Shown: positions 35,805 through 43,630 of the stretch, piece after piece
Layout: every line of letters begins with the position of its first letter
Numbering within the stretch: the stretch's first letter is position 1
NCBI RefSeq assembly: GCF_003344885.1
Contig: NZ_CP031155.1
Coordinates: forward strand, 1,020,001 to 1,084,000
Source: Altererythrobacter sp. ZODW24
GTDB taxonomy: Bacteria > Pseudomonadota > Alphaproteobacteria > Sphingomonadales > Sphingomonadaceae
Direction of reading: 5' to 3'
DNA: 64,000 nucleotides
The notes under the pieces: generated by a model
Database searches by the model: none
Told to the model about the DNA's origin: nothing
The model's input: only the letters and a program-made list of their open reading frames with translations
Made by a program: the position numbers and the translations under genes

Positions 35805-36341
35805 TTACTTGACCAGTTCGACCTGCTCGAAGTCCAGCTCAACCGGCGTTGCGCGGCCGAAGATGGAGACCGAGACCTTGACCTTGGCCTTGTCGAAATC
35901 GAGCTCTTCCACAATGCCGTTGAAGCTGGCGAAAGGTCCGTCGAGCACTTTGACCGAATCGCCAATTTCGTAATCGACGTGGATCTGCTTCTTCGGGGCG
36001 TTGGCCGCTTCTTCGGCAGCGCCGAAGTAGCGTGCTGCTTCCGCTTCAGAGATTGGCTGCGGCTTGTTATCATTGCCGAGGAAGCCCGAAACCTTCGGGG
36101 TGTTCTTCACAAGGTGATATACATCATCGGTCAGTTGCAGCTTTGCCAGAACGTAGCCCGGCATAAACTTGCGTTCGGTCTGGACCTTCTTGCCGCGCTT
36201 GATCTCGGTAATCGTTTCGGTCGGAACTTCGACCTCCTCGACACCGTCGGACAGGCCGAGCCGTTCCGCTTCCGAAATAATCGAATCGCGAACCTTATTC
36301 TCGAACCCGGAATAAGCGTGGATGATGTACCAGCGAGCCAT
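35805..36341 (-). CDS. nusG: Transcription termination/antitermination factor NusG
   Basis: 178 aa. N-terminal NGN domain ([21 protein letters not shown], then [32 protein letters not shown]) and C-terminal KOW domain ([22 protein letters not shown]). It binds RNA polymerase and links it to Rho or the ribosome. Downstream of secE in the conserved order secE-nusG-rplK-rplA. Confidence 0.97.
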   Translation of the reverse strand: MARWYIIHAYSGFENKVRDSIISEAERLGLSDGVEEVEVPTETITEIKRGKKVQTERKFMPGYVLAKLQLTDDVYHLVKNTPKVSGFLGNDNKPQPISEAEAARYFGAAEEAANAPKKQIHVDYEIGDSVKVLDGPFASFNGIVEELDFDKAKVKVSVSIFGRATPVELDFEQVELVK

Positions 36342-36382
36342 AGTGTAATCTTTTTCCCGTCGAAACTATTAGGCGAAGCCGC

Positions 36383-36589
36383 TCAAGCGAGCGTCAGAAG
36401 CCAGCTAACCACAGCGCCGAAAACCGTATCAATGCCGAGAAAGAACAGCGACAGCACAATCATCATGATGCCCACGAAAATCGCGGTCGTGATGGTTTCC
36501 TGACGGGTCGGCCAGACAACCTTGGAGGTTTCTGTACGGACCTGACGGATGAATTCGCCCGGAGACGTTTTCTTGCTGGGTTCGGCCAT
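36383..36589 (-). CDS. secE: Preprotein translocase subunit SecE
   Basis: 68 aa, single membrane helix (TAIFVGIMMIVLSLFFLGIDTVF) preceded by the amphipathic GEFIRQVRTETSKVVWPTRQE segment that marks SecE. ATG at 36589 gives the normal short form; the longer frame to 36640 is not supported. First gene of the secE-nusG pair. No tRNA-Trp lies directly upstream, unlike in many bacteria; it is 2.2 kb away. Confidence 0.94.
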   Translation of the reverse strand: MAEPSKKTSPGEFIRQVRTETSKVVWPTRQETITTAIFVGIMMIVLSLFFLGIDTVFGAVVSWLLTLA

Positions 36590-36869
36590 TGCGTGTGTCC
36601 ATGCTTTGCGGCGTGAATAAAACTGCGTGTCTTTCGCCAAGGGTTCATCGCCGCCCCGGTGATAGTATCCGGGAGGGGCTGAATGTTCTCCGATGTCGGA
36701 AGACGAAGGGCCATTTAGCTACGGCGTGCATGAAAAGCAAGGCTGTGAGGGTGCATTTTGGTGCCGTCTGTTCCGGCATCTGGTTGCAACTGCAACTTAG
36801 GGCTGGCGCAATGAAGCTACCGCCGATAGCTTGCGCCGCAATTAGGGACTTACCGAGGGGGAGCCATAC

Positions 36870-38411
36870 GTGGCCGCTACAAATGAAGCTCAGTCTGCGG
36901 GACTGATTGATCAGGTTACCAATGTTTCAGATTTTATCTGGGGCGGCACCTGGAACGGAGAGGCGCTTTCGTGGCTCTCCATCGGCGGACAGCCGATTCC
37001 CCCCATGACATTGATCCTACTGGGCATCGGCATGTGGATCATGATTGGTTTAAAGTTCTATCCGATCCGCAAGCTGGGCAGTGCCTTCGCCGGCCTGTTC
37101 AAGAGCCGCAAGAGCGAAGGCGACGGCGAGATTTCTCCCTTCGCAGCACTATCGACAGCGCTTTCCGGACAAGTTGGTACGGGTAATCTGGCCGGTGTTG
37201 CGACTGCGATTACACTGGGCGGACCGGGCGCTATCTTCTGGATGTGGATCACCGCACTCGTCGGAATGGCGCTCGCATTTGCCGAGGGTTCGCTGGCGAT
37301 TCGGTACCGCGAGAAGACATCGGACGGCGTCTATCGCGGCGGCCCGATGAGCTACATCATGATGGGCCTCGGCAAGAAATACACCTGGCTTGCGATCCTG
37401 TTCTGCCTCGGCACGCTGTTCTCGGCGCTAGTTACGGGCAATTCAATTCAAGCAAACGCGGTGGCTGACGGCTTGAACGAGCTCTTCGGTATCGAGGAAT
37501 GGCTTGGCGGATTGATCGTTGCAGTGTTGGTATTCATCGTGATTATCGGCGGCATCAAGTCGATTGGCGGCGTGGCGGAAAAGATCATCCCGTTCATGGC
37601 TGGCACCTACATCATCATGGCAGTTATCGCGCTGATCCTGAACTTCGGCGATCTGCCTGCGACCTTCTCCCTGATCTTCAACGGTGCGTTCAATACGCAG
37701 GCTGCAACCGGCGGGTTCCTGGGCGCTGCGATCATGCTGGCCATTCGTGCCGGCGTGGCGCGCGGGCTGTTCTCTAACGAGGCAGGTCAGGGCTCGACCC
37801 CGATTGCACACGCTGTTGCGCAGACCAACGATCCCGAGGCTCAGGGCCGCATGGCGATGCTGGGCACGTTCATCGATACGATCGTAATCTGCACCATGAC
37901 CGCGCTGGTCATGCTAACGGTAAAGGGCGACTTCACCGCTGGCGGCGAAGCCGTAGCGCATGCGTGGAATTCTGATCTTCAGGGCTTCGCCATGACCAGC
38001 GGCGCATTTGCTGCCGCCTTCCCGTTCGAGATTGCCAGCGTACCGATCGGGACATTGGTCGCGTCAATTGCGCTGATCCTGTTCGTGTTCACGACGCTGC
38101 TCACGTGGTCCTATTATGGCGAGCGGGCGATTACCTTCATCTATGACCGTACGCCGGGTTCGACCCGCGCCGGCGAGAAGGTGCTGCATATGGCGTGGCG
38201 CGTGCTCTGGTGCGTAGTGATTTATATCGGCGCATCGCAAGATCTGACGTTGGTCTGGCGTCTTGGCGATATCTCCAATGCTGCGATGGCGCTGCCAAAC
38301 TTGCTGGCGCTCGCATTGCTGTCAGGCGTGGTGTTCAAACTGGCACAGGGCGACAAGACTGCCGGGCCGGACCACCATGCCGATACGCCGGAAGAACCAA
38401 ACGAGTACTGA
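36870..38411 (+). CDS. Alanine/glycine:cation symporter (AGCS family)
   Basis: 513 aa with about ten membrane helices. Family motifs ALSTALSGQVGTGNLAGVATAI, GGPGAIFWMW, YRGGPMSYI and the conserved ARGLFSNEAGQGSTPIAHA. It imports alanine or glycine with Na+ or H+. GTG start at 36870 preceded by GAGGGGGAG. An acidic/His tail (HHADTPEEPNEY) closes the protein. A strong terminator follows. Confidence 0.94.
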   Translation: MAATNEAQSAGLIDQVTNVSDFIWGGTWNGEALSWLSIGGQPIPPMTLILLGIGMWIMIGLKFYPIRKLGSAFAGLFKSRKSEGDGEISPFAALSTALSGQVGTGNLAGVATAITLGGPGAIFWMWITALVGMALAFAEGSLAIRYREKTSDGVYRGGPMSYIMMGLGKKYTWLAILFCLGTLFSALVTGNSIQANAVADGLNELFGIEEWLGGLIVAVLVFIVIIGGIKSIGGVAEKIIPFMAGTYIIMAVIALILNFGDLPATFSLIFNGAFNTQAATGGFLGAAIMLAIRAGVARGLFSNEAGQGSTPIAHAVAQTNDPEAQGRMAMLGTFIDTIVICTMTALVMLTVKGDFTAGGEAVAHAWNSDLQGFAMTSGAFAAAFPFEIASVPIGTLVASIALILFVFTTLLTWSYYGERAITFIYDRTPGSTRAGEKVLHMAWRVLWCVVIYIGASQDLTLVWRLGDISNAAMALPNLLALALLSGVVFKLAQGDKTAGPDHHADTPEEPNEY

Positions 38412-38433
38412 CGCTCTAGGTCGTCAGAACGAT

Positions 38434-38471
38434 AAAAGGGGCGCGTAGTAGCTAAGCTACGCGCCCCTTTT
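38434..38471. terminator. Bidirectional rho-independent terminator
   Basis: 11-bp perfect stem GGGGCGCGTAG/CTACGCGCCCC with an 8-base loop, flanked by AAAA on the left and TTTT on the right. It serves the symporter gene on the plus strand and can serve the 48-aa gene on the minus strand. Confidence 0.93.
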
Positions 38472-38516
38472 CAATTCGTGCCCGCGCTTACTAGAGCGCT
38501 GGGCGCTTATCCAACG

Positions 38517-38663
38517 TCAGGTGCCGAACAGGCGTTGGAAGAGACTAGGCTCCTCCATCGGGCGGATCGGACCATGTGTCATAAAGCGCGAAGAGGCATC
38601 GCGATGCGGGCGCGGAAGCGTCCAACCATCGGGGCGACTGCTACGAAAACTGATACTACCCAT
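38517..38663 (-). CDS. Small 48-aa protein of unknown function
   Basis: Inside a longer frame, ATG at 38663 is preceded by AAGGAG with a 6-base spacer, an excellent ribosome site. The product is basic and Arg-rich in its first half (ISFRSSRPDGW, PHRDASSRFM) and ends GPIRPMEEPSLFQRLFGT, which looks like a conserved short linear motif. No membrane helix. It follows tRNA-Trp on the same strand and ends before a bidirectional terminator. Confidence 0.65.
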   Translation of the reverse strand: MGSISFRSSRPDGWTLPRPHRDASSRFMTHGPIRPMEEPSLFQRLFGT

Positions 38664-38830
38664 GACGAACTCCTTTAACTGCTGTTTCAATACACCGCTC
38701 AAAATGAACGGTTCAGCAATGAAAGCGATGGGCAATTGAAAGGTGCACCAGATCAACACGTGGCGCGCGCCAAAGGTTAACGTGCCCATCGGGCAACATA
38801 CAAACGGCTGGAGATGTTTGGATATTCGCC

Positions 38831-38906
38831 TGGCAGGGGCACAGAGACTCGAACTCTGGACCTTCGGTTTTGGAGACCGACGCTCTACCAACTGAGCTAC
38901 GCCCCT
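38831..38906 (-). tRNA. tRNA-Trp(CCA), CCA encoded
   Basis: Minus strand AGGGGCG acceptor pairing with TGCCCCT (one mismatch-like G-T), D-arm GCTCAGTTGGTAGAGC, anticodon stem-loop CGGTCTCCAAAACCG with anticodon CCA, and T-arm CAGAGTTCGAGTCTCTG, ending GCCA. Confidence 0.97.
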
Positions 38907-38919
38907 GCAGGCGAAGGCG

Positions 38920-38948
38920 CGTTTAAGGCGAAGCCGGCGGCATGGCAA
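38920..38948 (-). promoter_or_regulatory. Possible sigma70 promoter for tRNA-Trp
   Basis: Minus strand TTGCCA (38948-38943), 17 bases, TAAACG (38925-38920). The -10 ends 13 bases before the tRNA. Confidence 0.35.
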
Positions 38949-38989
38949 GCGGCCTTTCACTTGGCGGTCACTGGTAGTAGTGCCAGCGG

Positions 38990-39703
38990 GTGCACAGCCC
39001 CCACCCCTCCATCATTCCGCCGGACATGCTGCTCTCGGCCTATCGCATCGGAATATTCCCGATGTCGGACGCCCGCGACGATCCCGAAGTATTTTGGGTG
39101 GAGCCCAAGGAGCGGGCGATCATCCCGCTGGACGGCTTTCGTTGCTCCGCTTCGTTGGCGAAAGTGCTGAAGCGCGAGAAGTTCACCGTCACTTGCAACA
39201 CTGCCTTTAGCGAAGTCATTGCAGCCTGTTCCGCGCCGCGCTCACCCAGCGACGGCAGCTGGATCAGCCACCGGATCGAGGCCAGCTATGAAATGCTCCA
39301 CGCACTCGGCAACGCCCATTCGATCGAATGCTGGCAGGACGGGGAACTGGTGGGCGGCCTCTATGGCGTAGGGTTTGACGGGGTGTTCTGCGGGGAAAGC
39401 ATGTTCAGCCGCGCCACCGACGCATCCAAGGTAGCGCTGGCTTGGCTGGTCGCGATCATGCGTCATGGAGAGGCGCAATTGCTCGACTGCCAATTTATGA
39501 CCGACCACCTCGCCTCGCTTGGCGCGGTGGAAATGCCTCAAGCAGATTACGTCAAATTGTTGGTTGAGGCACAGAAGAGCGGCAAAGCAGCAATGCCGCT
39601 GCCAAAGGCCTATGCGTCACTATTGTCCGAACTATCATCGGAGGAAGCGGGCGCTTCTTGCCCGGGGAAGCTCATCGCGCAGTCTTTGACCCAAACGTCA
39701 TAG
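38990..39703 (+). CDS. aat: Leucyl/phenylalanyl-tRNA-protein transferase
   Basis: 237 aa. LLSAYRIGIFPM, FWVEPKERAIIPLDGF, IECWQDGELVGGLYGVGFDGVFCGESMFS and DCQFMTDHLASLGA are the classic Aat motifs. It adds Leu or Phe to N-terminal Arg/Lys in the N-end rule pathway feeding ClpAP. GTG start at 38990. Its last 94 bases overlap the convergent DUF2155 gene, so the C-terminal tail (after PLPKAYASLL) is encoded opposite another protein. Confidence 0.94.
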   Translation: MHSPHPSIIPPDMLLSAYRIGIFPMSDARDDPEVFWVEPKERAIIPLDGFRCSASLAKVLKREKFTVTCNTAFSEVIAACSAPRSPSDGSWISHRIEASYEMLHALGNAHSIECWQDGELVGGLYGVGFDGVFCGESMFSRATDASKVALAWLVAIMRHGEAQLLDCQFMTDHLASLGAVEMPQADYVKLLVEAQKSGKAAMPLPKAYASLLSELSSEEAGASCPGKLIAQSLTQTS

Positions 39704-40143
39704 ATCGGATGTTCGACGACGTTGAGTGACGGAGCATTTTTGAATAACCACCCCGAAAATACCTTGCGCCAGGTCAAATCCTGATCAGCCGTCTCGCGCT
39801 CTTCCACCAGAACCTGAACAAATGCGCCCGTTTGCTTAGGCATTTCCCAAGGGGCGGTCCGCTCACAGCTTTCCAGCCGGATCACAACATTGCCGACGCG
39901 CCGCGCTTCACCCGGCTTCATCTCGATTTCCTGCGAAAGGTTGTTCCGCTTATTCAGGAGCCCAATAGTCGCGACCCGGTCGGCGAGAGGCGTCGCGCCT
40001 TCGACCTGCACCGGATCGGCCTGTACAGCCGGACGTTTCGTGAGCTCTTCAGGCACTTCTTCCGAAGGTGCTTCGCGCTGCTCGCGCTCCCCCGAACAGG
40101 CAGCCAAAGCCAGCAGAGGTATGAAGACGAAACCCGCGCGCAT
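39610..40143 (-). CDS. DUF2155 lipoprotein
   Basis: 177 aa. Lipobox LALAAC, an acidic linker, then the DUF2155 domain (VATIGLLNKRNNLSQEIEMKPGEARRVGNVVIRLESCER, then VFSGWLFKNAPSLNVVEHPIYDVWVKDC). Found across alphaproteobacteria next to the NDUFA12 gene, as here (2-base gap). Function unknown. The Ser/Asp-rich C-terminus overlaps the end of aat on the other strand. Confidence 0.9.
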   Translation of the reverse strand: MRAGFVFIPLLALAACSGEREQREAPSEEVPEELTKRPAVQADPVQVEGATPLADRVATIGLLNKRNNLSQEIEMKPGEARRVGNVVIRLESCERTAPWEMPKQTGAFVQVLVEERETADQDLTWRKVFSGWLFKNAPSLNVVEHPIYDVWVKDCAMSFPGQEAPASSDDSSDNSDA

Positions 40144-40145
40144 GA

Positions 40146-40538
40146 TCAGGCGTCAGGCGACCATGCTTCGTAGTCGCCCGTCGCACCCACGCGTTTGCCA
40201 CCACGTTCCAGCGCGCCTTGCGGGCGGTATGCAGCCTGAGTGCCAGTAGCGTTGGGCGTGAATTCCACCTCCCAAATCTTTGCGGGCGGGAGGAAACTTT
40301 CCGGTGCATCTTCGCCGAGCCCGTGGAGCCAGCCGTGCCATTCTGCCGGTACCCGGCTTGCATCATTGGCGCCTTCGTAGATCACCCACCGGCGCTCATT
40401 CCCACTAGCGGATTTCTTCTTGGCCCGGAAATAGGTGTTACCCTGCGCGTCGGTGCCGACTTTTTCGCCGGTGCGCCAGCTGTTCAGCAAAGTGCCGATC
40501 GTGGCGCCGTTCCACCAAGTGAAGATTTTCCCAATCAT
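40146..40538 (-). CDS. NADH:ubiquinone oxidoreductase accessory subunit, NDUFA12 family
   Basis: 130 aa. WWNGATIGTLLNSWRTGEKVGTDAQGNTYF, RRWVIYEG and VPAEWHGWLH match the B17.2/NDUFA12 family of complex I accessory subunits, retained from alphaproteobacteria in mitochondria. The C-terminal PKxxxYExW-type motif is seen as GDYEAWSPD. It precedes DUF2155 on the same strand. Confidence 0.95.
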   Translation of the reverse strand: MIGKIFTWWNGATIGTLLNSWRTGEKVGTDAQGNTYFRAKKKSASGNERRWVIYEGANDASRVPAEWHGWLHGLGEDAPESFLPPAKIWEVEFTPNATGTQAAYRPQGALERGGKRVGATGDYEAWSPDA

Positions 40539-40596
40539 GGGCGAGCGCCTAGCCGATTCGCTTTGCGAGGAAAAGGGAATTGGTTTGATTGGCCGG

Positions 40597-40710
40597 GAAT
40601 GGTTCGGGCAGCGACGCTGACCGCAAGACTGACTAGCCGCCGACCCTTATTGGGCCGCACCCCCAAGGCTCGAATGTAGGCGTTGGCAAAGCCAACAAGC
40701 CGCGAGAGAA
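40597..40710 (-). repeat. Long intergenic repeat, family 2 (copy 2)
   Basis: Shares its edges with the copy at 34309: minus strand TTCTCTCGCGGCTTGTTGGC, GTTGGC-TTT-GCCAAC hairpin, and CCGAACCATTC at the far end, with a diverged middle. It fills most of the gap between the DUF192 stop and the NDUFA12 start. Confidence 0.65.
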
Positions 40711-40722
40711 AATAATACGACT

Positions 40723-41208
40723 TCACCATTCGACCTTATTGCCAGCCACAATGCCGAGTTCCTCTGCGCGGCCACCATTGAGCTCCAGCACCGCTGCTGC
40801 GACACCGTCAGACAAGAGCGGCGCTTCGGAATATGGCTGTGCATTGGCGATGATATTGCTGATCCGGCCATCGACACCGACGAATATCAAATCGAGCGGA
40901 ATATAGGTGTTGCGCATCCAGAAACTGGCCTGTGCAGTCCCGTCGCGCGGGAACAGCATGCCCTCATCCGCGCCCATTTCAGTGCGGAACATCATCCCCT
41001 TGGCCTGCGCTTCCGGCGTATCGGCGACCTCGACCATAAAGCTGTGAACCTTGTCGCCGCTGGTCACAGTAAGGGGGATGACCTCAAGTCCGGATTCCGG
41101 ATGACGGCTCTCGGAAGCGGTAGGGGTTGCCTCAGCGGCCGTTTCTGCTCCGCCCGACGAACAAGCGACGAGCGCGAATGCCACTAGAGTGGGGCCAAAA
41201 AACTTCAT
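40723..41208 (-). CDS. DUF192 lipoprotein
   Basis: 161 aa. Lipobox LVAC, Ala/Thr/Glu-rich linker, then a DUF192 domain (VEVADTPEAQAKGMMFRTEMG, MLFPRDGTAQASFWMRNTYIPLDLIFVGVDGRI, AAAVLELNGGRAEELGIVAGNKVEW). Function unknown. Its ATG overlaps the recX stop by four bases, so it is co-translated with recX. Confidence 0.92.
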   Translation of the reverse strand: MKFFGPTLVAFALVACSSGGAETAAEATPTASESRHPESGLEVIPLTVTSGDKVHSFMVEVADTPEAQAKGMMFRTEMGADEGMLFPRDGTAQASFWMRNTYIPLDLIFVGVDGRISNIIANAQPYSEAPLLSDGVAAAVLELNGGRAEELGIVAGNKVEW

Positions 41209-41777
41209 AAATCATCCTCCGCCGGATCAGCCCATTCTTCAGCTGCCGTGATTGTCTTCGCGTCGATCATTGCCTTCGCGCTATCATAGGAATGCCCTGC
41301 CCTGAGCATTGCCGCAATCTGCTTTTCACGTTTTTTGCGGTCAATCTCTTCCAGACAAAACGGGCCGAAGCGCTTCTTGCGCGCCATAATCAGAGCCGCA
41401 GCGCGTTGTTTGTCCTTGCCGACTTTTACCGCGTCGCGGGTTTCTTCGTCGATCCCGGCAGCATTCAGCGCCTGATTGACGCGCCGCTGGCCATATCCGC
41501 GCCGCATCAAACCGCCCGATTTCATCCGCGCATAGGCTTCGTCATCGATATAGCCCAAATCGACGTAACGCTGCGCCATGGCCGCTACGTCGGGAAACTC
41601 ACCCTCGTCTTCGTCCCAGCCGCGCTCTCGCAGCTTACGCCTGAGGTAATCCTGCAGCTTGTGAGAAGATGTCGCAAAACGCGCGACATAGGCCAGCGCC
41701 ATTTCCTGCAAACGGTCTTGCGTGAGCCTTTTCGGCGGGCGGCGTTCACGCCTCTTTCGGTCCCGTTCATATGCCAT
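41205..41777 (-). CDS. recX: Regulatory protein RecX family
   Basis: 190 aa, basic and helical: LALAYVARF-type start, HKLQDYLRRKLRERGW, YIDDEAYARMKSGGLMRRGYGQRRVNQALNAAGI, matching the three-helix repeats of RecX, which modulates RecA filaments. ATG at 41777 (MAYERDRKRRERR) is chosen; the longer frame runs into the FAAL gene. recA is not nearby. No alphaproteobacterial LexA box is seen in the 108-bp divergent gap. Confidence 0.87.
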   Translation of the reverse strand: MAYERDRKRRERRPPKRLTQDRLQEMALAYVARFATSSHKLQDYLRRKLRERGWDEDEGEFPDVAAMAQRYVDLGYIDDEAYARMKSGGLMRRGYGQRRVNQALNAAGIDEETRDAVKVGKDKQRAAALIMARKKRFGPFCLEEIDRKKREKQIAAMLRAGHSYDSAKAMIDAKTITAAEEWADPAEDDL

Positions 41778-41885
41778 CCGCCATATTCGTGCCACAAACT
41801 CGCCCGAATGGAAAAGTCTGACATCCCTAACGCGGAATGAATTACGCGCACCAACCCTGGTAACAGACGGATATCCCCCAAAAAT

Positions 41886-43625
41886 ATGACCGATACCGCC
41901 ATTACGCCGACACCGAATGATTGCGCATTGCCGCGTCGTTTGTCCGACTTTTCGACCTTTGATGAGGCATTGGACTATGCCGCACGAAGCGAAAAAGGGC
42001 TCAATTTCCACGATCCACGCGGAAAATTAGAGCGCGCCTATCCATTCTCGGAACTACGCGAGGATTCCCTCGCCATGGCCCGCCGCCTGGTTGGGGCCGG
42101 TGCCAAGCCCGGAACGCGGATCGCACTAGTCGCAGAAACTGGCCCTGAATTTGCCGCGCTGTTTTGCGGTGCTGTCTATGCCGGCGCATGGCCAGTCCCG
42201 CTGCCGCTGCCGACAACCTTCGGCGGGCGTGACAGCTATGTCGAACAACTCTCGGTCCAGCTTGCGAGCTCGGATCCCGACATGCTGCTGTACCCTGCGG
42301 AAATCGCAGAAATGGCCAAGGCCGCTGCCGACAAGCAAGGCTGCAAGGGCATCACTTGGGAAGAATTCGCACAAGGCGAAATGTCTGACGCTGAACTGCC
42401 TGTGCTGAAGCCTGAAGACATTTGCTATCTGCAATATTCCAGCGGCTCGACCCGCTTCCCGCACGGTGTCGCGGTAACGCATGAGGCACTGCTCAACAAT
42501 CTGGCGGGCCATTCACACGGTATGGAAATTACAGACGGCGATCGCTGCGTCAGCTGGCTGCCGTGGTACCACGACATGGGCCTCGTCGGCTGTTTCCTGT
42601 CAATCATCGCCAATCAGGTTTCGACCGATTATCTTCGGACTGAACATTTCGCCCGCCGTCCGCTGGCTTGGCTGGATCTCATCAGCCGCAATCAAGGCAC
42701 AACGCTCAGCTATTCACCGACCTTCGGCTATGACATTTGCGCACGCCGCATTTCCAGCCAAAGCCATGTTGATGAACGCTTCGACCTGTCGCGCTGGCGC
42801 GTTGCCGGCAATGGCGCGGATATGATCCGCCCCGACGTTATGCAGGGCTTCGTCAACGCATTCTCCAACGCCGGCTTCAAGGCCAATGCCTTCCTGCCAA
42901 GCTATGGCCTCGCCGAAGCGACACTGGCGGTTACCATCATGCCGCCGGGTGAAGGCATCCGTGTGGAGCTGGTCGAAGAAGAGCGCTTGTCCGGCCATAA
43001 GCGCGATCTGTCGCGCCCGGCCCGTTACCGCGCCATCGTCAATTGCGGCAAAGCCGTGCGCGACATGGCGCTTGAAATTCGCGGAGAGAAGGACGAAATC
43101 AAGGCTGACCACCAGATCGGCAAGGTCTGGTGCAAGGGCCCCAGCGTCATGCACTCCTACTTCCGCGATCCCGAAGCAACCGACGAATGCCTCGTCGATG
43201 GCTGGCTGGATACAGGCGATATGGGATATATGGTCGATGGCTATTTGTTCATCGTCGGCCGCGCGAAAGACATGATCATCATCAACGGCAAGAACCATTG
43301 GCCGCAGGATATCGAATGGGCTGTCGAGCAATTGCCCGGCTTCAACCACGGCGATATCGCAGCCTTTGCGGTCGAGACCGAGAATGGCGAAGAAGCGCCA
43401 GCAGTCCTGGTCCATTGCCGCGTGTCCGATCCTGAAGAACGGGTGAAGCTGCACGAGACCATCCGCGACAAGGTTCGCTCCATCACTGGAATGAACTGCG
43501 TCGTCGAACTAGTCCCGCCGCGCACATTGCCGCGCACCAGTTCGGGCAAACTCAGCCGCGCAAAGGCGAAGAAGCTGTATCTGTCGGGTGAAATCCAGCC
43601 GATTGAACTGTTGGTTGCCGCCTAG
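41886..43625 (+). CDS. Fatty acyl-AMP ligase (FAAL/FadD32-like)
   Basis: 579 aa adenylate-forming enzyme. The P-loop-like motif YLQYSSGSTRFPHGVAVTH, WLPWYHDMGLVG (FAAL-type HDMGLIG), PSYGLAEATLAVT, GWLDTGDMGY and the late Lys in RTSSGKLSRAKAKKLY define the family. FAALs activate fatty acids as acyl-AMP and load them onto an acyl carrier protein for lipid, sphingolipid or polyketide synthesis. No ACP, serine palmitoyltransferase or PKS gene is in the window, so its partner is unknown. Confidence 0.92.
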   Translation: MTDTAITPTPNDCALPRRLSDFSTFDEALDYAARSEKGLNFHDPRGKLERAYPFSELREDSLAMARRLVGAGAKPGTRIALVAETGPEFAALFCGAVYAGAWPVPLPLPTTFGGRDSYVEQLSVQLASSDPDMLLYPAEIAEMAKAAADKQGCKGITWEEFAQGEMSDAELPVLKPEDICYLQYSSGSTRFPHGVAVTHEALLNNLAGHSHGMEITDGDRCVSWLPWYHDMGLVGCFLSIIANQVSTDYLRTEHFARRPLAWLDLISRNQGTTLSYSPTFGYDICARRISSQSHVDERFDLSRWRVAGNGADMIRPDVMQGFVNAFSNAGFKANAFLPSYGLAEATLAVTIMPPGEGIRVELVEEERLSGHKRDLSRPARYRAIVNCGKAVRDMALEIRGEKDEIKADHQIGKVWCKGPSVMHSYFRDPEATDECLVDGWLDTGDMGYMVDGYLFIVGRAKDMIIINGKNHWPQDIEWAVEQLPGFNHGDIAAFAVETENGEEAPAVLVHCRVSDPEERVKLHETIRDKVRSITGMNCVVELVPPRTLPRTSSGKLSRAKAKKLYLSGEIQPIELLVAA

Positions 43626-43630
43626 CTGGC

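Noticed and set aside
41778-41885. SOS (LexA) box before recX
   Set aside because: No GTTC-N7-GTTC or GAAC-N7-GTTC pattern is present in the gap.
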